Assembly: GCA_021531865.1 (NCBI GenBank)
Contig: JAFBIW010000011.1
Span: forward strand, 1 to 64,000
DNA from: Butyricicoccus pullicaecorum
GTDB lineage: Bacteria; Bacillota; Clostridia; Oscillospirales; Butyricicoccaceae
Length of the DNA stretch: 64,000 nucleotides
Reading direction: 5' to 3'
Shown here: positions 43,353-52,299 of the stretch, one piece after another
Position numbering within the stretch: the first letter of the stretch is position 1
How the letters are laid out: each line of letters starts with the position of its first letter
Notes under the pieces: generated by a model
What the model was told of the DNA's origin: nothing
The model's database searches: none
What the model saw: the letters and a program-made list of their open reading frames with translations, nothing else
Program-made: the position numbers and the translations under genes

Positions 43353-44249
43353 TTACTTGCAGATATTATCCAGCTCTGTGTTGGAAATGGCCACAAGGTC
43401 CTCCGCAAGCATGTAGGCGGACAAGTCCATCGTACCGGCCAGCACATCCCATGTGGTGCCGTTCCAGGCCACATTGTCACCGGCGTTGACCCCGTGGGCC
43501 GCATCGGCATTGACAATGTTCCACACATCGCCTTTCTTGTTGCCGGTGGTGGGCAGGTCTGCATAGGTGTCCTTGGAGCCCTTATATTCAAGGGCGCTGG
43601 ACATCTTGGCATCCACCTCATCCTTGGTGTAGGCATCTGCAATGCCGTAGCCTGCCAAAGAGGTGGCCGGGCTCTGCTTGCTTGCCGCCAGGTCATAGGC
43701 AGCTTTGACGGCGCTGGGCGTGGCGGCCTTGGTGGTGCTGGTGTCATCGGTGGCGCTGGAGAGCTGCACCACGCCTTTCTGGTTGGTGGTGCCGTTCTTG
43801 ACGGAGATTTTGCCGCCGCTGACATCCACATTGGTACCAACAGTCACGCCTCCCTTGACGGAGGCGCTGGCATCCGGCAGGGTGTAGTTGTTGGCGTTGG
43901 CCTCCACGCCGCCCAGCTTGGCCTTTTCCTCGTTGGTGTAGTCATTGGCACTCAGGCCCTTGCCCTCCACCTTGTCCACCTTAGTGGTGTCAGAGGGGTG
44001 CACATGGTCACCACGGGCAAAAGCGGTTTCCGTACCAGCGGCAGCGGTGCCGTCCATCTTGGGCACGGTGCTGGATGCGGCAGCGCCCTCCGGCACATCC
44101 TTGGCAGTGATGAAACCGCTGTCATTGGTCAGATCAGAGGTCTTGCTGGGCAGCTTGATGTTGGCAATGGCCGTGGCCACATAGGTCTTGACCTTACCCC
44201 ACAGGTAAAGTACACCATTTTCATCAAGCGCTTTCTTGGTATTCGCCAT
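43353..44249 (-). CDS. Phage tail-fibre-like protein
   Basis: The 298-residue Ala/Thr/Lys-rich protein has repeated fibre-type motifs (FARGDHVHPSDTTKVDK, LGGVEANANNYTLPDASASV, KAATPSAVKAAYDLAASK, GYGIADAYTKDEVDAKM), as in many long side-fibre proteins. ATG at 44249 follows GGAGGAG. The frame is open to 44321 but without a ribosome site. It probably precedes the DGR target in the tail-tip assembly. Confidence 0.7.
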   Translation of the reverse strand: MANTKKALDENGVLYLWGKVKTYVATAIANIKLPSKTSDLTNDSGFITAKDVPEGAAASSTVPKMDGTAAAGTETAFARGDHVHPSDTTKVDKVEGKGLSANDYTNEEKAKLGGVEANANNYTLPDASASVKGGVTVGTNVDVSGGKISVKNGTTNQKGVVQLSSATDDTSTTKAATPSAVKAAYDLAASKQSPATSLAGYGIADAYTKDEVDAKMSSALEYKGSKDTYADLPTTGNKKGDVWNIVNADAAHGVNAGDNVAWNGTTWDVLAGTMDLSAYMLAEDLVAISNTELDNICK

Positions 44250-44265
44250 TCTGGTTGTCTCCTCC

Positions 44266-44574
44266 TTATACAAGTAGTTTCTCAAGCTCCAGGTTGGAGA
44301 TGGGGATGATGTCCGCATCACTGCCAGGAGCGCCTTGGGGACCTTGCTTGCCCCTCAAATTGACAGGTTTGGGGTTTTCTTTGTTGCCGTCATTGGTCCA
44401 GCTCAGGGTGCACTCCTCACCCTCCACAGAGGGGTAGAAAGTGGTTCCGTCAAGGCCCTGCTTGCCGGTGTTGACATACTGCACGGAGCAAAAACTGGCG
44501 TGCATCATGCCGCCGGTGGAGAGCTTGATCGCAATGGTCCTGGGCATGGTTTCAAAATTCACCGCATAGGTCAC
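44266..44574 (-). CDS. Small tail protein with collagen-like C-terminal tract
   Basis: A 102-residue protein whose C-terminal third has a short Gly-x-y stretch (LRGKQGPQGAPGSDADIIPI) and an end resembling the fibre protein's C-terminus (SNLELEKLLV versus SNTELDNICK). The function is unknown; a fibre trimerisation element is possible. Confidence 0.55.
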   Translation of the reverse strand: MTYAVNFETMPRTIAIKLSTGGMMHASFCSVQYVNTGKQGLDGTTFYPSVEGEECTLSWTNDGNKENPKPVNLRGKQGPQGAPGSDADIIPISNLELEKLLV

Positions 44575-44575
44575 A

Positions 44576-44887
44576 CTAAATCACCCCGTCCTTGAATATC
44601 TCCCCCACATTCACCCGCATGGGCTCACTGGCAACGGCGTTGCCCAGATTGTCCCGCAGGCGGATTTGCACCCAGACAGGCTCAAGCTCCGAAAAGAGGA
44701 GCGTGTCCTCCTGGGAGAGCGGCAGCGTGATGGTTCCGCTCTCCTGTTCATAGGTGACATCGGTGAGGTCCTTTTCCAGCACAGTTTGCCTGTTCTGCTG
44801 AAAAGTGATATACAGGGCAGATATAGTGATTGCCTCCGGCAGCTCAAAGGTCAGCACAGGGTTTGTGCCTCTCCGCATCTTGTTCAC
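44576..44887 (-). CDS. Unknown small phage tail-region protein
   Basis: A 103-residue, all-beta-looking protein (NPVLTFELPEAITISALYIT, GTITLPLSQEDTLLF, VWVQIRLRDNLGNAVAS). Not recognised. Its stop is one base from the next start and it sits between two fibre genes, so a structural role is likely. Confidence 0.5.
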   Translation of the reverse strand: MNKMRRGTNPVLTFELPEAITISALYITFQQNRQTVLEKDLTDVTYEQESGTITLPLSQEDTLLFSELEPVWVQIRLRDNLGNAVASEPMRVNVGEIFKDGVI

Positions 44888-44896
44888 CTCCGCATC

Positions 44897-45691
44897 TTAA
44901 AACTCAATTCGGCCAAGTTCCTCATTCCATACGCCGGTGACCACTACATCTGTCAGCGTAACAAAGGTGACCTCAAAGCTGCTGCCGGTGACATTGGTGC
45001 CATATTTCAGCTCCAGCGTCTTGAGGCGGCTATCCAGCCCCGTGAGGTCCACACGGATGCTGGCGTGCGCTGTGTCGGAGCCGTTGTGCTCATCCACGGC
45101 ATCCTCCACCAGGGCGTTGACCTCCGGCTTGGTGTAGACATCGCCCTGCTGCACAGCGTTGAGCGCCAGCGCCCGGATGTCGGAGTGGCTGGTGCCGTTG
45201 GTGTTGTGCTCTGCCAGGGCGCTCTCCATCTCCGCCCGGCTCACGGTGTCCAGGGCCGGGGTGATGGTGAAGCTGACAACGGAGGCATCCGCCACCACGA
45301 TGTGCATAATCATGGTGAGCTTGCCGGACACGCCGCCATCCGTGGACACCTTTTCTGTGTCCGGGGTGTTGCAGATGGCAATGAGCGTGCCGTCATCGTC
45401 AAAGAGGCCCATCTCACGGATGGTGAAGCCGCCCACGCTGTCATCAATGGTGATTTTCACATCAATCATGTTAGCGTTGGTGGTGCTGACTGCGGCGCTG
45501 GCCACATCGCCCTCCCACTTTTTGCCCCGGAGGGCGGTCTGGGCCACGGTGGGCTCATAATACTCACCGCCGCCGTCACCGGCAGCAGCAGTCTTGATGT
45601 TGACCTTGCCGCCGTTCAAGATGCACTTGGCGATTAGCGCAGCGCCCGCCGTGGTGATAACGGTGCCATAGTTTTTGGTTTCATTGGGCAT
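44897..45691 (-). CDS. Phage tail-collar fibre protein (DUF3751-type)
   Basis: The 264-residue protein starts with the typical collar-fibre opening NYGTVITTAGAALIAKCILN, GGFTIREMGLFDDDGTLIAI. The C-terminal ~60 residues (VDLTGLDSRLKTLELKYGTN and VVVTGVWNEELGRIEF) recur in the protein at 43060-43338. It links the baseplate to host-recognition parts. Confidence 0.75.
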   Translation of the reverse strand: MPNETKNYGTVITTAGAALIAKCILNGGKVNIKTAAAGDGGGEYYEPTVAQTALRGKKWEGDVASAAVSTTNANMIDVKITIDDSVGGFTIREMGLFDDDGTLIAICNTPDTEKVSTDGGVSGKLTMIMHIVVADASVVSFTITPALDTVSRAEMESALAEHNTNGTSHSDIRALALNAVQQGDVYTKPEVNALVEDAVDEHNGSDTAHASIRVDLTGLDSRLKTLELKYGTNVTGSSFEVTFVTLTDVVVTGVWNEELGRIEF

Positions 45692-45705
45692 AGTGCTTTT
45701 TCCTC

Positions 45706-46326
45706 CTATTCTTGTGGGTAAATCTCCACAGTGTTGTGATACTCCAGAGCACCCACAGCAATGGACTTGCCGGTGCTTTCCATCTCATGGACCATCATGG
45801 GCCAGATGTTGACCTCATCCTCATACTCGGTGTAAACGCCGCAGGTGATGGTGCCGTATGACTGCAAAAAAGATGTCATCAGCACCCGCATGTTGGCCGG
45901 GCGCACCATGAGGAGCATGTCCAGGATTTCCGCCGCCAGGGCATCCGCATCCGGCAGGACGGTGTAGTCAAGCTGAATGTTGATGGTGTAGTCCACAATG
46001 CTCTCCTCATGCCCCAGCTCACCGCAGAGGCCGGTGAGCCAGTTCTTGAGCCAGGGCAGAGTGTAGGGCAGCTCCAAGTTCCACAGGGCCTTGATGCGTG
46101 CCTTGCGGACCTCCAGCGTGTCCGTGTCTTTGGGGCGGATATTCAGCTCACGCTCCCACACGGCCACGCCGCTGGCCGTTGCCGTGTCCAGGAATTGGTT
46201 GGCAAGGACCAGGGCCAGAGCGTCCCACGCAATGGAGATTTCCGGCTCGTTTGCGGCATTGATGGCTTGAAACTCAAGCACCTCACGGAGCACCGGGGGG
46301 AGGTAGTCAAGGAGCTTTCTATCCAT
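45706..46326 (-). CDS. Baseplate protein, YmfQ/XkdU-like (DUF2313)
   Basis: The 206-residue protein begins LLDYLPPVLREVLEFQAINA and contains TATASGVAVWERELNIRPKD and LEVRKARIKALWNLELPYT, diagnostic of the DUF2313/gpI-like baseplate wedge component. It overlaps the baseplate J gene by 8 nt. Confidence 0.8.
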   Translation of the reverse strand: MDRKLLDYLPPVLREVLEFQAINAANEPEISIAWDALALVLANQFLDTATASGVAVWERELNIRPKDTDTLEVRKARIKALWNLELPYTLPWLKNWLTGLCGELGHEESIVDYTINIQLDYTVLPDADALAAEILDMLLMVRPANMRVLMTSFLQSYGTITCGVYTEYEDEVNIWPMMVHEMESTGKSIAVGALEYHNTVEIYPQE

Positions 46327-47539
46327 TGATGTCCCCCCTCACCGGGATGCTGTCTGCACCCAGCACAAGGTTTTCCTCCTTGCCGTTGATCTGCGTGTCA
46401 GCAATGTCCGTTATCATGTCGGAGCACTCGGAGAGGATGCGGCTTTCAATCTGAGAGATGCGGATGGTCAAGTGGTCCGAAGTGGCCCAGGTGCCTGCCA
46501 GCTCTGCAAAATAATCGTCAATGACGGCCTCCACATAGCTTTTGATGGCCTCCCAGTTCCAGCCGGAGGCATAGGTCAGATTGAGTGTGATGCTCACCGG
46601 CACCGGCTCCACGCCAGTCACATGGACCACATGGCCGATGGGGGCAAGTCCCAGACCCTCCCCGGCGTTCTCGGTGGGGTCAACCGCCGTCTGCACCTCA
46701 TCAATGAGGGTTTCAGAGGGGGCGGTGTTATTGGATGCCAGCAGCACCAGCTTGACGGTGCCGCCCACCGTCAGCTTTTTGTTGAGCGCCGCCGTGTAGA
46801 CGGCGGTGAGCCAGGCCGCCACGGGCTCACTGAGCCCCGCAATGGCGCTGGTGTACCAGGCTGTGACAGCGGCATCCGGGATGAGCGTGGACGGCGCAAT
46901 GTCCCCATTCCAGACCGGGTGCACCTTGACGGCGGAGATGCCGGGCATGGCTTTCACCTTTTCGATGTAGTCAGCCTGGTTTCCGCCAAAGGCCTGGGAC
47001 TTGAAGCTGTCAAGGACACGCTGGCGGAAAACCTCCGTGTCCTCCTCATCATCTCCGGGGATTAGCAGCTCCACCAGCTCTGCATGGGTCAGCCCATCCA
47101 CATACTCAATGGGGATGAGCTGGCCGGTGTAGCCGTTGGCTTGGGCCCCTGCTGTTTCGCAGGTGACCCGGTGGCTCAGGCCGGTGGCGGTGTCCTCGGA
47201 GGTGTCCATGCGGGCCGTCACCACAAAGTTTAGGTCCTCGCAGGAGAAACGGGTGCCCACCGGCACCTCAATGTTAAACTCCGCCCGGAACACTGCGGCG
47301 CTGGGCGGGTAGGGGCTCATGTTACGGTCAGCGGCCCGCTTGATGAGATATTCACGGGGCGCTGTTGCCAGGTATGTGGCGGTGAAAACGAAGTCCAGCC
47401 CAATGTAAAGCTGGGCCAGCTCCGCCATGGACGGAGCCACACCGTTCATCACCATGGAGCCCTCCCGCTTGTCGATGCCGGAGGACACCCTGGCCAAGGC
47501 GCTGGCCAGCAGCGCCTCATAGGTCTTGGTTTCAAACAT
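46319..47539 (-). CDS. Baseplate J-like protein (XkdT, T4 gp6-like)
   Basis: The 406-residue wedge protein has an N-terminal region SGIDKREGSMVMNGVAPSMA, AQLYIGLDFVFTATYLATA, the central DEEDTEVFRQRVLDSFKSQA, FGGNQADYIEKVKAMPGIS, and a C-terminal domain with SYVEAVIDDYFAELAGTWA. It forms the contractile baseplate ring and shows the tail is myovirus-type. Confidence 0.88.
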   Translation of the reverse strand: MFETKTYEALLASALARVSSGIDKREGSMVMNGVAPSMAELAQLYIGLDFVFTATYLATAPREYLIKRAADRNMSPYPPSAAVFRAEFNIEVPVGTRFSCEDLNFVVTARMDTSEDTATGLSHRVTCETAGAQANGYTGQLIPIEYVDGLTHAELVELLIPGDDEEDTEVFRQRVLDSFKSQAFGGNQADYIEKVKAMPGISAVKVHPVWNGDIAPSTLIPDAAVTAWYTSAIAGLSEPVAAWLTAVYTAALNKKLTVGGTVKLVLLASNNTAPSETLIDEVQTAVDPTENAGEGLGLAPIGHVVHVTGVEPVPVSITLNLTYASGWNWEAIKSYVEAVIDDYFAELAGTWATSDHLTIRISQIESRILSECSDMITDIADTQINGKEENLVLGADSIPVRGDING

Positions 47540-47541
47540 GG

Positions 47542-47952
47542 TTAAATCTCAACCTCCTTTGTGGCCTCCAGCTCTCCATAAATGGTGTAGACGGTAAAGC
47601 GGACCAGCACGGACTTTCTGCCGGTTTCAAAGGTCCAGTCATCCACGCCGGTGATGCGGTCATCCTGCATCAGGGCATCCGTGATGCGCCTTTTCATCTC
47701 ACTCATGGCGTAGTCCATAGGTTGGCCGATCAGGTCAACCAGCTCGGAGCCATAATTGCGGGAATAGATGGGGTAGGCGTAGCGCTCCACATTGAGGATG
47801 AGATAGACCGCTTGGCGCAGGGCCTCCCGCTTGTCGGTCATGCCCGCCACCCGCTGCCCCTCAATGTCCAGCTTGTGAGTATAGCTGGGCTGCTCCTCCA
47901 GCTCAAAGCCGATGAGGTCAAGGTTTTCTCCAGTTGTCGGTAGCGTTCCCAT
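47542..47952 (-). CDS. Baseplate wedge protein XkdS-like (DUF2634, gp25-type)
   Basis: The 136-residue protein has the gp25/lysozyme-like wedge fold: YLILNVERYAYPIYSRNYGS and LIGQPMDYAMSEMKRRITDA. ATG at 47952 lies 7 nt after GGAGG and overlaps the preceding stop (TGATG). The Met five codons earlier is possible but less well placed. It nucleates the tail sheath. Confidence 0.8.
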   Translation of the reverse strand: MGTLPTTGENLDLIGFELEEQPSYTHKLDIEGQRVAGMTDKREALRQAVYLILNVERYAYPIYSRNYGSELVDLIGQPMDYAMSEMKRRITDALMQDDRITGVDDWTFETGRKSVLVRFTVYTIYGELEATKEVEI

Positions 47953-48344
47953 CAAGGTGCCTCCCATCTGTCCAGGACAATGTATTTTTGCCCGCCATCA
48001 CAGGAGATGAGGATGACCTTTTCCCCTGCCTTGAGGGCCAGGTGTACCTTAAAGGTTTTCCTGCCCTTGTAGGCGTGCTGGTGGGCGGCAAAAGCAGCCT
48101 CTCCGCTGCCGCCGCTTTGGCTTTCCGTCTGGTGGTCCACCGTCATGTCCACATTGAAGTCCCGGACATTGTTGGTGAGGATGAGCTGGGCCTCCGTCAA
48201 GGTCTTTTTCTGGTCCACCTGGATTTTAAGCGGGGAGGCGGATGTCACAGTGCCAAAGCTCACGGCCATGGGGCCGTCCGCCTTGACCGCCTCCACCGCC
48301 GCCTGTTTCACAGCACGGACCAGCTCATTGATGTCAAGCGACAA
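47952..48344 (-). CDS. Baseplate/spike protein XkdR-like (DUF2577)
   Basis: The 130-residue protein has an N-terminal helix SLDINELVRAVKQAAVEAVK and an OB-like beta part (VSFGTVTSASPLKIQVDQKK, KAGEKVILISCDGGQKYIVL) with HQHAYKGRKTF. TTG at 48344 after GAGGTGG is the likely start, giving an 11-nt overlap with the upstream gene. The frame is open to 48443 without a good start. Confidence 0.7.
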   Translation of the reverse strand: MSLDINELVRAVKQAAVEAVKADGPMAVSFGTVTSASPLKIQVDQKKTLTEAQLILTNNVRDFNVDMTVDHQTESQSGGSGEAAFAAHQHAYKGRKTFKVHLALKAGEKVILISCDGGQKYIVLDRWEAP

Positions 48345-49299
48345 ATGTACCACCTCGCATTTTGAGCTCCATGAGGTGCTGCCCATCGTTGAATGTGTGC
48401 TTGACCTGTTCGGCCATGAGGTAGTTGGACACATTGATGTCACCCAGGCCCAGCATGACCACCAGCAGCGTGCCCGCCCTCACACGGATGTCACCAAGGA
48501 CATCCTGGAGCTTGAGGGTGCGGGTCTTGGTGTTGTAGAGGTCCAGGAGAGCGTCCGCCATCGCCTTGGCGTTGGCCTTGCTGTCCAGTTTCTCATAATA
48601 TTGCAGGACACCCCATTGATTGATGTGGGAGCCGTCCTGGGCAATATAGATTTCCCGCTTGCCGGTTTCCTTGTTTTCATAGGAGAGCTTGATTTTGTCA
48701 TAGGTCTGGGTGGCAATGGAGCTCTTATAGTCGTAGTCACCGGCGGTGTCCTCATCCACAAGCATGTTGAGTTTCATGTTGCCCAGGCTCTTGAGGGTCA
48801 ACTTTCCAACATTGTCATAGAGCACATACATCTGCCCGGTGGCCTTTAGGGTTTCGTCCAGGGCGTTTTGGATGATGTCAAACAGGGTTTGATTGTCCTC
48901 CACACGGCTGGCGATCTTGTAGCCCGTGTCCTCAAGCTCTCCCACATTGAGCTGGAAGTCCTCCGCCACCATTTTGATGACCTCAGAGGCCGTCTTGTTG
49001 GTGTAGACATAGGTATCTTTATTCTTGAGGTAATAAAGCTGGTCATACACCACGCACTTGATGACATTGGGGTTGTTGCCCTTGCGGGATTTCTCAAAGA
49101 CAAAGCCATAAAAGACGGGGGTGCCGTCCACGGAAAAACGGCAGGGGTCCCCCTCTTGAAAGCTCAGGCCTGGGGTCTTTACCACCTCAAAGGTGAGCTT
49201 GCCCGGCTGGCCTTTGCGTTCCCACTCAATGGTGACACCCTCCACCGTGGGTGGGTACATGATATTGCTACCATGTTGTATCAGCAGCTCATAGCTCAT
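48334..49299 (-). CDS. Baseplate hub protein XkdQ-like (late control D / gp27 type)
   Basis: The 321-residue hub protein contains GVTIEWERKGQPGKLTFEVV, GFVFEKSRKGNNPNVIKCVV, YDQLYYLKNKDTYVYTNKTA and the C-terminal GLGDINVSNYLMAEQVKHTF. ATG at 49299 overlaps the stop of the LysM gene (ATGA), so the longer frame to 49380 is not the real start. Confidence 0.82.
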   Translation of the reverse strand: MSYELLIQHGSNIMYPPTVEGVTIEWERKGQPGKLTFEVVKTPGLSFQEGDPCRFSVDGTPVFYGFVFEKSRKGNNPNVIKCVVYDQLYYLKNKDTYVYTNKTASEVIKMVAEDFQLNVGELEDTGYKIASRVEDNQTLFDIIQNALDETLKATGQMYVLYDNVGKLTLKSLGNMKLNMLVDEDTAGDYDYKSSIATQTYDKIKLSYENKETGKREIYIAQDGSHINQWGVLQYYEKLDSKANAKAMADALLDLYNTKTRTLKLQDVLGDIRVRAGTLLVVMLGLGDINVSNYLMAEQVKHTFNDGQHLMELKMRGGTFVA

Positions 49300-49940
49300 G
49301 GGATGGTGAGCACCTGCCCAGGATAGATGAGGTTGGGGTTGCTGATTTTGTCCGTGTTGGCCCCGTAGATTTTGGTGCACTGGGCCCCAGCGCCATAATA
49401 CTTGGCGGAGATGGCCCAGAGGGTGTCACCCTTTTTCACGGTGTAGGTCTTAGCGGAGGGGGCCGTGCTGGCATCCCGCTCCTTTTCCACGGTCACGGTC
49501 TGCTTGCCCGTGTCGGTGCTGGGCTGTTCGACCTTGGCCGTTTTCGTGCCGTAGGAGCGCCATTGCTTGAGGTTGATGTCCACGCTGACATCCAGGCCCT
49601 CCTTGGCATCCTCCGTGATGTTGTAGTCCTCCACGCTCACGGTCATGTTAGTGTCGAACAGCCGCCGTCCATCCGGGGAGCGCCGCACCAAAATAAACTG
49701 GGTGGTGCCCTTGGAGGTCTTGAGCCGTTCCAACACGCCCATGTAGTAGGACGGGGACCGGCTGCCGGTGAGCATTGAGAGCGTCACCGGCAGCACGATC
49801 TCACTCAGCCCAGGGGTGCGGAGGAAATTGATCTCACCCTCATTGAGCAGCGTGAGCGTCTTATTTTTGCCCTTGATTTTTACGGTCAGCTTGGCGGGAG
49901 TGGGCCACTCCACGCCACCCAGGTAACAGGAATAACTCAT
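49296..49940 (-). CDS. LysM-containing baseplate protein XkdP-like
   Basis: The 214-residue protein: the N-terminal ~130 residues (WPTPAKLTVKIKGKNKTLTL, EIVLPVTLSMLTGSRSPSYY) form the tail-adaptor part. A linker follows, then a C-terminal LysM domain (YTVKKGDTLWAISAKYYGAG and NPNLIYPGQVLTIP), which binds peptidoglycan. It links tape-measure/tube end to hub. It overlaps both neighbours by 4 nt. Confidence 0.85.
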   Translation of the reverse strand: MSYSCYLGGVEWPTPAKLTVKIKGKNKTLTLLNEGEINFLRTPGLSEIVLPVTLSMLTGSRSPSYYMGVLERLKTSKGTTQFILVRRSPDGRRLFDTNMTVSVEDYNITEDAKEGLDVSVDINLKQWRSYGTKTAKVEQPSTDTGKQTVTVEKERDASTAPSAKTYTVKKGDTLWAISAKYYGAGAQCTKIYGANTDKISNPNLIYPGQVLTIP

Positions 49941-52057
49941 GCGTGCACCCCCTCAGCAGCGGTGACCAGCGCCTCAGTAAAGCCCTCGGTGAGCTGGCTG
50001 ATAACGCCGTCCAGATCAGCACTGCCGTCAATTCTGTTGGTCATGCCGGTCATGTCAATCTTGACCTCTGCGGTGGTGAAACGGTTAATTGCATCCCTTT
50101 CTGCGATGTCCCGCAGGTATTCAAGCTGTTCCTCTGTCACGGCCAGAGCATCAGCGGTCTTGCCGGTATTGTCGGCGGTCAGCCCGGTGTTGTCAGCAAT
50201 GCTGCTCAGGTCAAAACCGCTGCCAAGGTCCGTGCCGCCGGTGCCGCCTCCGCCGAAGTCAAAGAAACTGCTCACCTTATCAGCCACACCGTCACCCCAC
50301 GATGCACCGGCCTTGAAAGCATCAGAGGCCCAGCCATCCGTGAATGTGTCAAAGGTGTTGTAGCCTTTGGTGAAAGCGTCCCCAATGTTCTGGTACTCCT
50401 CAACACTGCCATAGGCCTCCGCCGATTTTGCGGCGTATTCATCCGCCTTTGCGGAAATGCCGGAGTAGTCAAACTCGACAAAGGGCAGCTTGTTCAAAGC
50501 CGCACAGATGCCCTCTACAACGGTGAGGGCGGTAGACAGCAGGCCATAAAACCAGCCTTGCACATTGGAGATGACATTGTGGAAAGCGGTGCCGATGTTG
50601 GAGCAGCAAGCACCCAGAGCGTTCCAGATGCCAATGGCCACATTGGCCACCACAAGCATGGCGTTCCACACGGCTTGAATGGCCACATTGATGCCGCCGG
50701 TGATAACTCCAAAGCCCGTGGCCGCCACGCCGGTGGTCTTAGCAATCCAGTTGCACAGGGCGATGATGCCCGCCACAAGGGCGATGACCCCCACCACTAT
50801 CCAGGTGATGGGGCAGGCCAGCAGGGCCGCATTGAGGCCTTGCTGGGCCACAGTGGCGGCAAAGGTCTTGCCCGCAGCAAACATGTCTGCGGCTCCTTTT
50901 ACTGCCGCAGAGAGCGCCACAGCGCCATTGATGGCCTGAGTGATGAGCGCCACAGCGTTGTAGGCCACAAGTGCGGCCACAAGGCCCCAGGCAATAGGCT
51001 CAATAACAGACCAGTTATCAACCACGGCAGAGCCGATGTTGACGAACACATCAAGGATGCCGGAGGCAAGGGCCGTGATGGTGGCCAAGGCGTTCAAGGC
51101 TCCGTCCACCACCGTGCTGAATTGCTCACTGTTGGCCAGCTTGTTGAGCTTGTTGAGAACGGGGTCCAATGTCTGGAGCGCCCGGTTTTGCATGTTGGTC
51201 CAGATTTGCGCCCAGGTCATGGGCATACTCTCAAACTTGGCGTTGGTTTCATCTGCCACAGAGAAAAGGGCGTTTTTGACCACCTCGGCGGTGACCTGGC
51301 CCTCCTGGGCATATTGCTTGATGGAGCCCTCTGCAATGCCCATGTACTGCTCAATGGCTCTGGCGATGCCGGGCGCATTTTCAAGGATGGAGTTTAGCTC
51401 CTCGCCTCTCAGAGCGCCTGCCGCCATTGCCTGGGTGAGCTGGAGCATGGCCGCCGCCTGCCCTTGGGCGGATGCGCCGCCAATGGTAAACTGACGGTTG
51501 ACCTGCTCCATAAAAGCAATGAGCTCATCATTGGAGCTGAAAGCGGCTCCAGCGTTTGCGCCCATGCTGGCAATAGCAGATGCCGTGTCAAGGTAGGCAG
51601 CTCTGGAGCGCTGGGCAGAGGCCATGATTTTGGCCTCCAGCTCATCCACGCTGCCGCCGTCATCCACAAGGAAAGACAGGCGGGCGGTGGTGCTGGTCAT
51701 CTGGTCAGAGAGGCCGATGAGCTTATTGAGCCCGGCACCGGCGGCCAGTGTGGCCACCAGGGTCTTGACCTTGCCCAGCATACCATCTGCCAGGGAGCCG
51801 CCGGTGCGGAGGCCTCGGTTGAGGTTTTCCTCCTGCTCTGCGGCTCTGCGGTAGCCGTCCGCCATCTCCTGGATTTCGGCATTTGCTCCCACAAGCTGGG
51901 AGCGTGCTTGTGCAATCTGGGCGGCATCAACAGCTCTGCCAGAGGCACGCTGGACCTGCTCAAAGGCGTTGAGCGTAGTGTCAAGTGCGGAGGTTATCCT
52001 CTTGAGCACGGCGCTCATCCCGTCATTGAGGACCATTTGCGATCTGATAGTTGCCAT
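49937..52057 (-). CDS. Tail tape-measure protein
   Basis: The 706-residue protein has the tape-measure layout: an N-terminal helical part with the TMP motif region (AGAGLNKLIGLSDQMTSTTA, MLQLTQAMAAGALRGEELNS, LENAPGIARAIEQYMGIAEG), a central stretch with several hydrophobic segments (about 330-520) and a Gly-rich C-terminal part. It sets tail length; about 700 residues would give a tail of roughly 0.1 micrometre by the usual proportion. It overlaps the LysM gene by 4 nt. Confidence 0.88.
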   Translation of the reverse strand: MATIRSQMVLNDGMSAVLKRITSALDTTLNAFEQVQRASGRAVDAAQIAQARSQLVGANAEIQEMADGYRRAAEQEENLNRGLRTGGSLADGMLGKVKTLVATLAAGAGLNKLIGLSDQMTSTTARLSFLVDDGGSVDELEAKIMASAQRSRAAYLDTASAIASMGANAGAAFSSNDELIAFMEQVNRQFTIGGASAQGQAAAMLQLTQAMAAGALRGEELNSILENAPGIARAIEQYMGIAEGSIKQYAQEGQVTAEVVKNALFSVADETNAKFESMPMTWAQIWTNMQNRALQTLDPVLNKLNKLANSEQFSTVVDGALNALATITALASGILDVFVNIGSAVVDNWSVIEPIAWGLVAALVAYNAVALITQAINGAVALSAAVKGAADMFAAGKTFAATVAQQGLNAALLACPITWIVVGVIALVAGIIALCNWIAKTTGVAATGFGVITGGINVAIQAVWNAMLVVANVAIGIWNALGACCSNIGTAFHNVISNVQGWFYGLLSTALTVVEGICAALNKLPFVEFDYSGISAKADEYAAKSAEAYGSVEEYQNIGDAFTKGYNTFDTFTDGWASDAFKAGASWGDGVADKVSSFFDFGGGGTGGTDLGSGFDLSSIADNTGLTADNTGKTADALAVTEEQLEYLRDIAERDAINRFTTAEVKIDMTGMTNRIDGSADLDGVISQLTEGFTEALVTAAEGVHA

Positions 52058-52077
52058 AGTTTCACCACCTTGGGAAA

Positions 52078-52110
52078 AGCTCCCGTCCTGTATCGCTCAG
52101 GGCGGGAGCC
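52078..52110 (-). terminator. Hairpin between tail chaperone and tape-measure gene
   Basis: GCTCCCGTCCTG and CAGGGCGGGAGC arms, followed on the minus strand by TTTTC. It may attenuate transcription so that tube and chaperone exceed tape measure. Confidence 0.65.
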
Positions 52111-52299
52111 TTATTTGCGTTTTGCTTTGTTCTTGAGTTCCGCCTCTTTTTTCCGCTCCGCCGCACAGCGGGCATCAATAGAGGCGATGACAAAAGCACG
52201 CTCCTTGACGGGCAGGCTCAAAAACTTGGACGGCTCCCAGCCAAACTTTTGCAGACAGAAGTGTGCATAGCTGGCCTCTGGGTCACCGTCCTCTATTAG
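52111..52299 (-). CDS. Tail assembly chaperone, -1 frame extension (T part of G-T)
   Basis: A 62-codon frame with no good start codon of its own continues directly from the slippery site in the -1 frame: LIEDGDPEASYAHFCLQKFG, WEPSKFLSLPVKERAFVIAS, then a charged Lys/Glu-rich end. It has the look of the second chaperone domain of tail-assembly G-T fusions. The expected fusion with the upstream frame is about 203 residues and would bind the tape measure and tube. Confidence 0.8.
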   Translation of the reverse strand, partial: LIEDGDPEASYAHFCLQKFGWEPSKFLSLPVKERAFVIASIDARCAAERKKEAELKNKAKRK

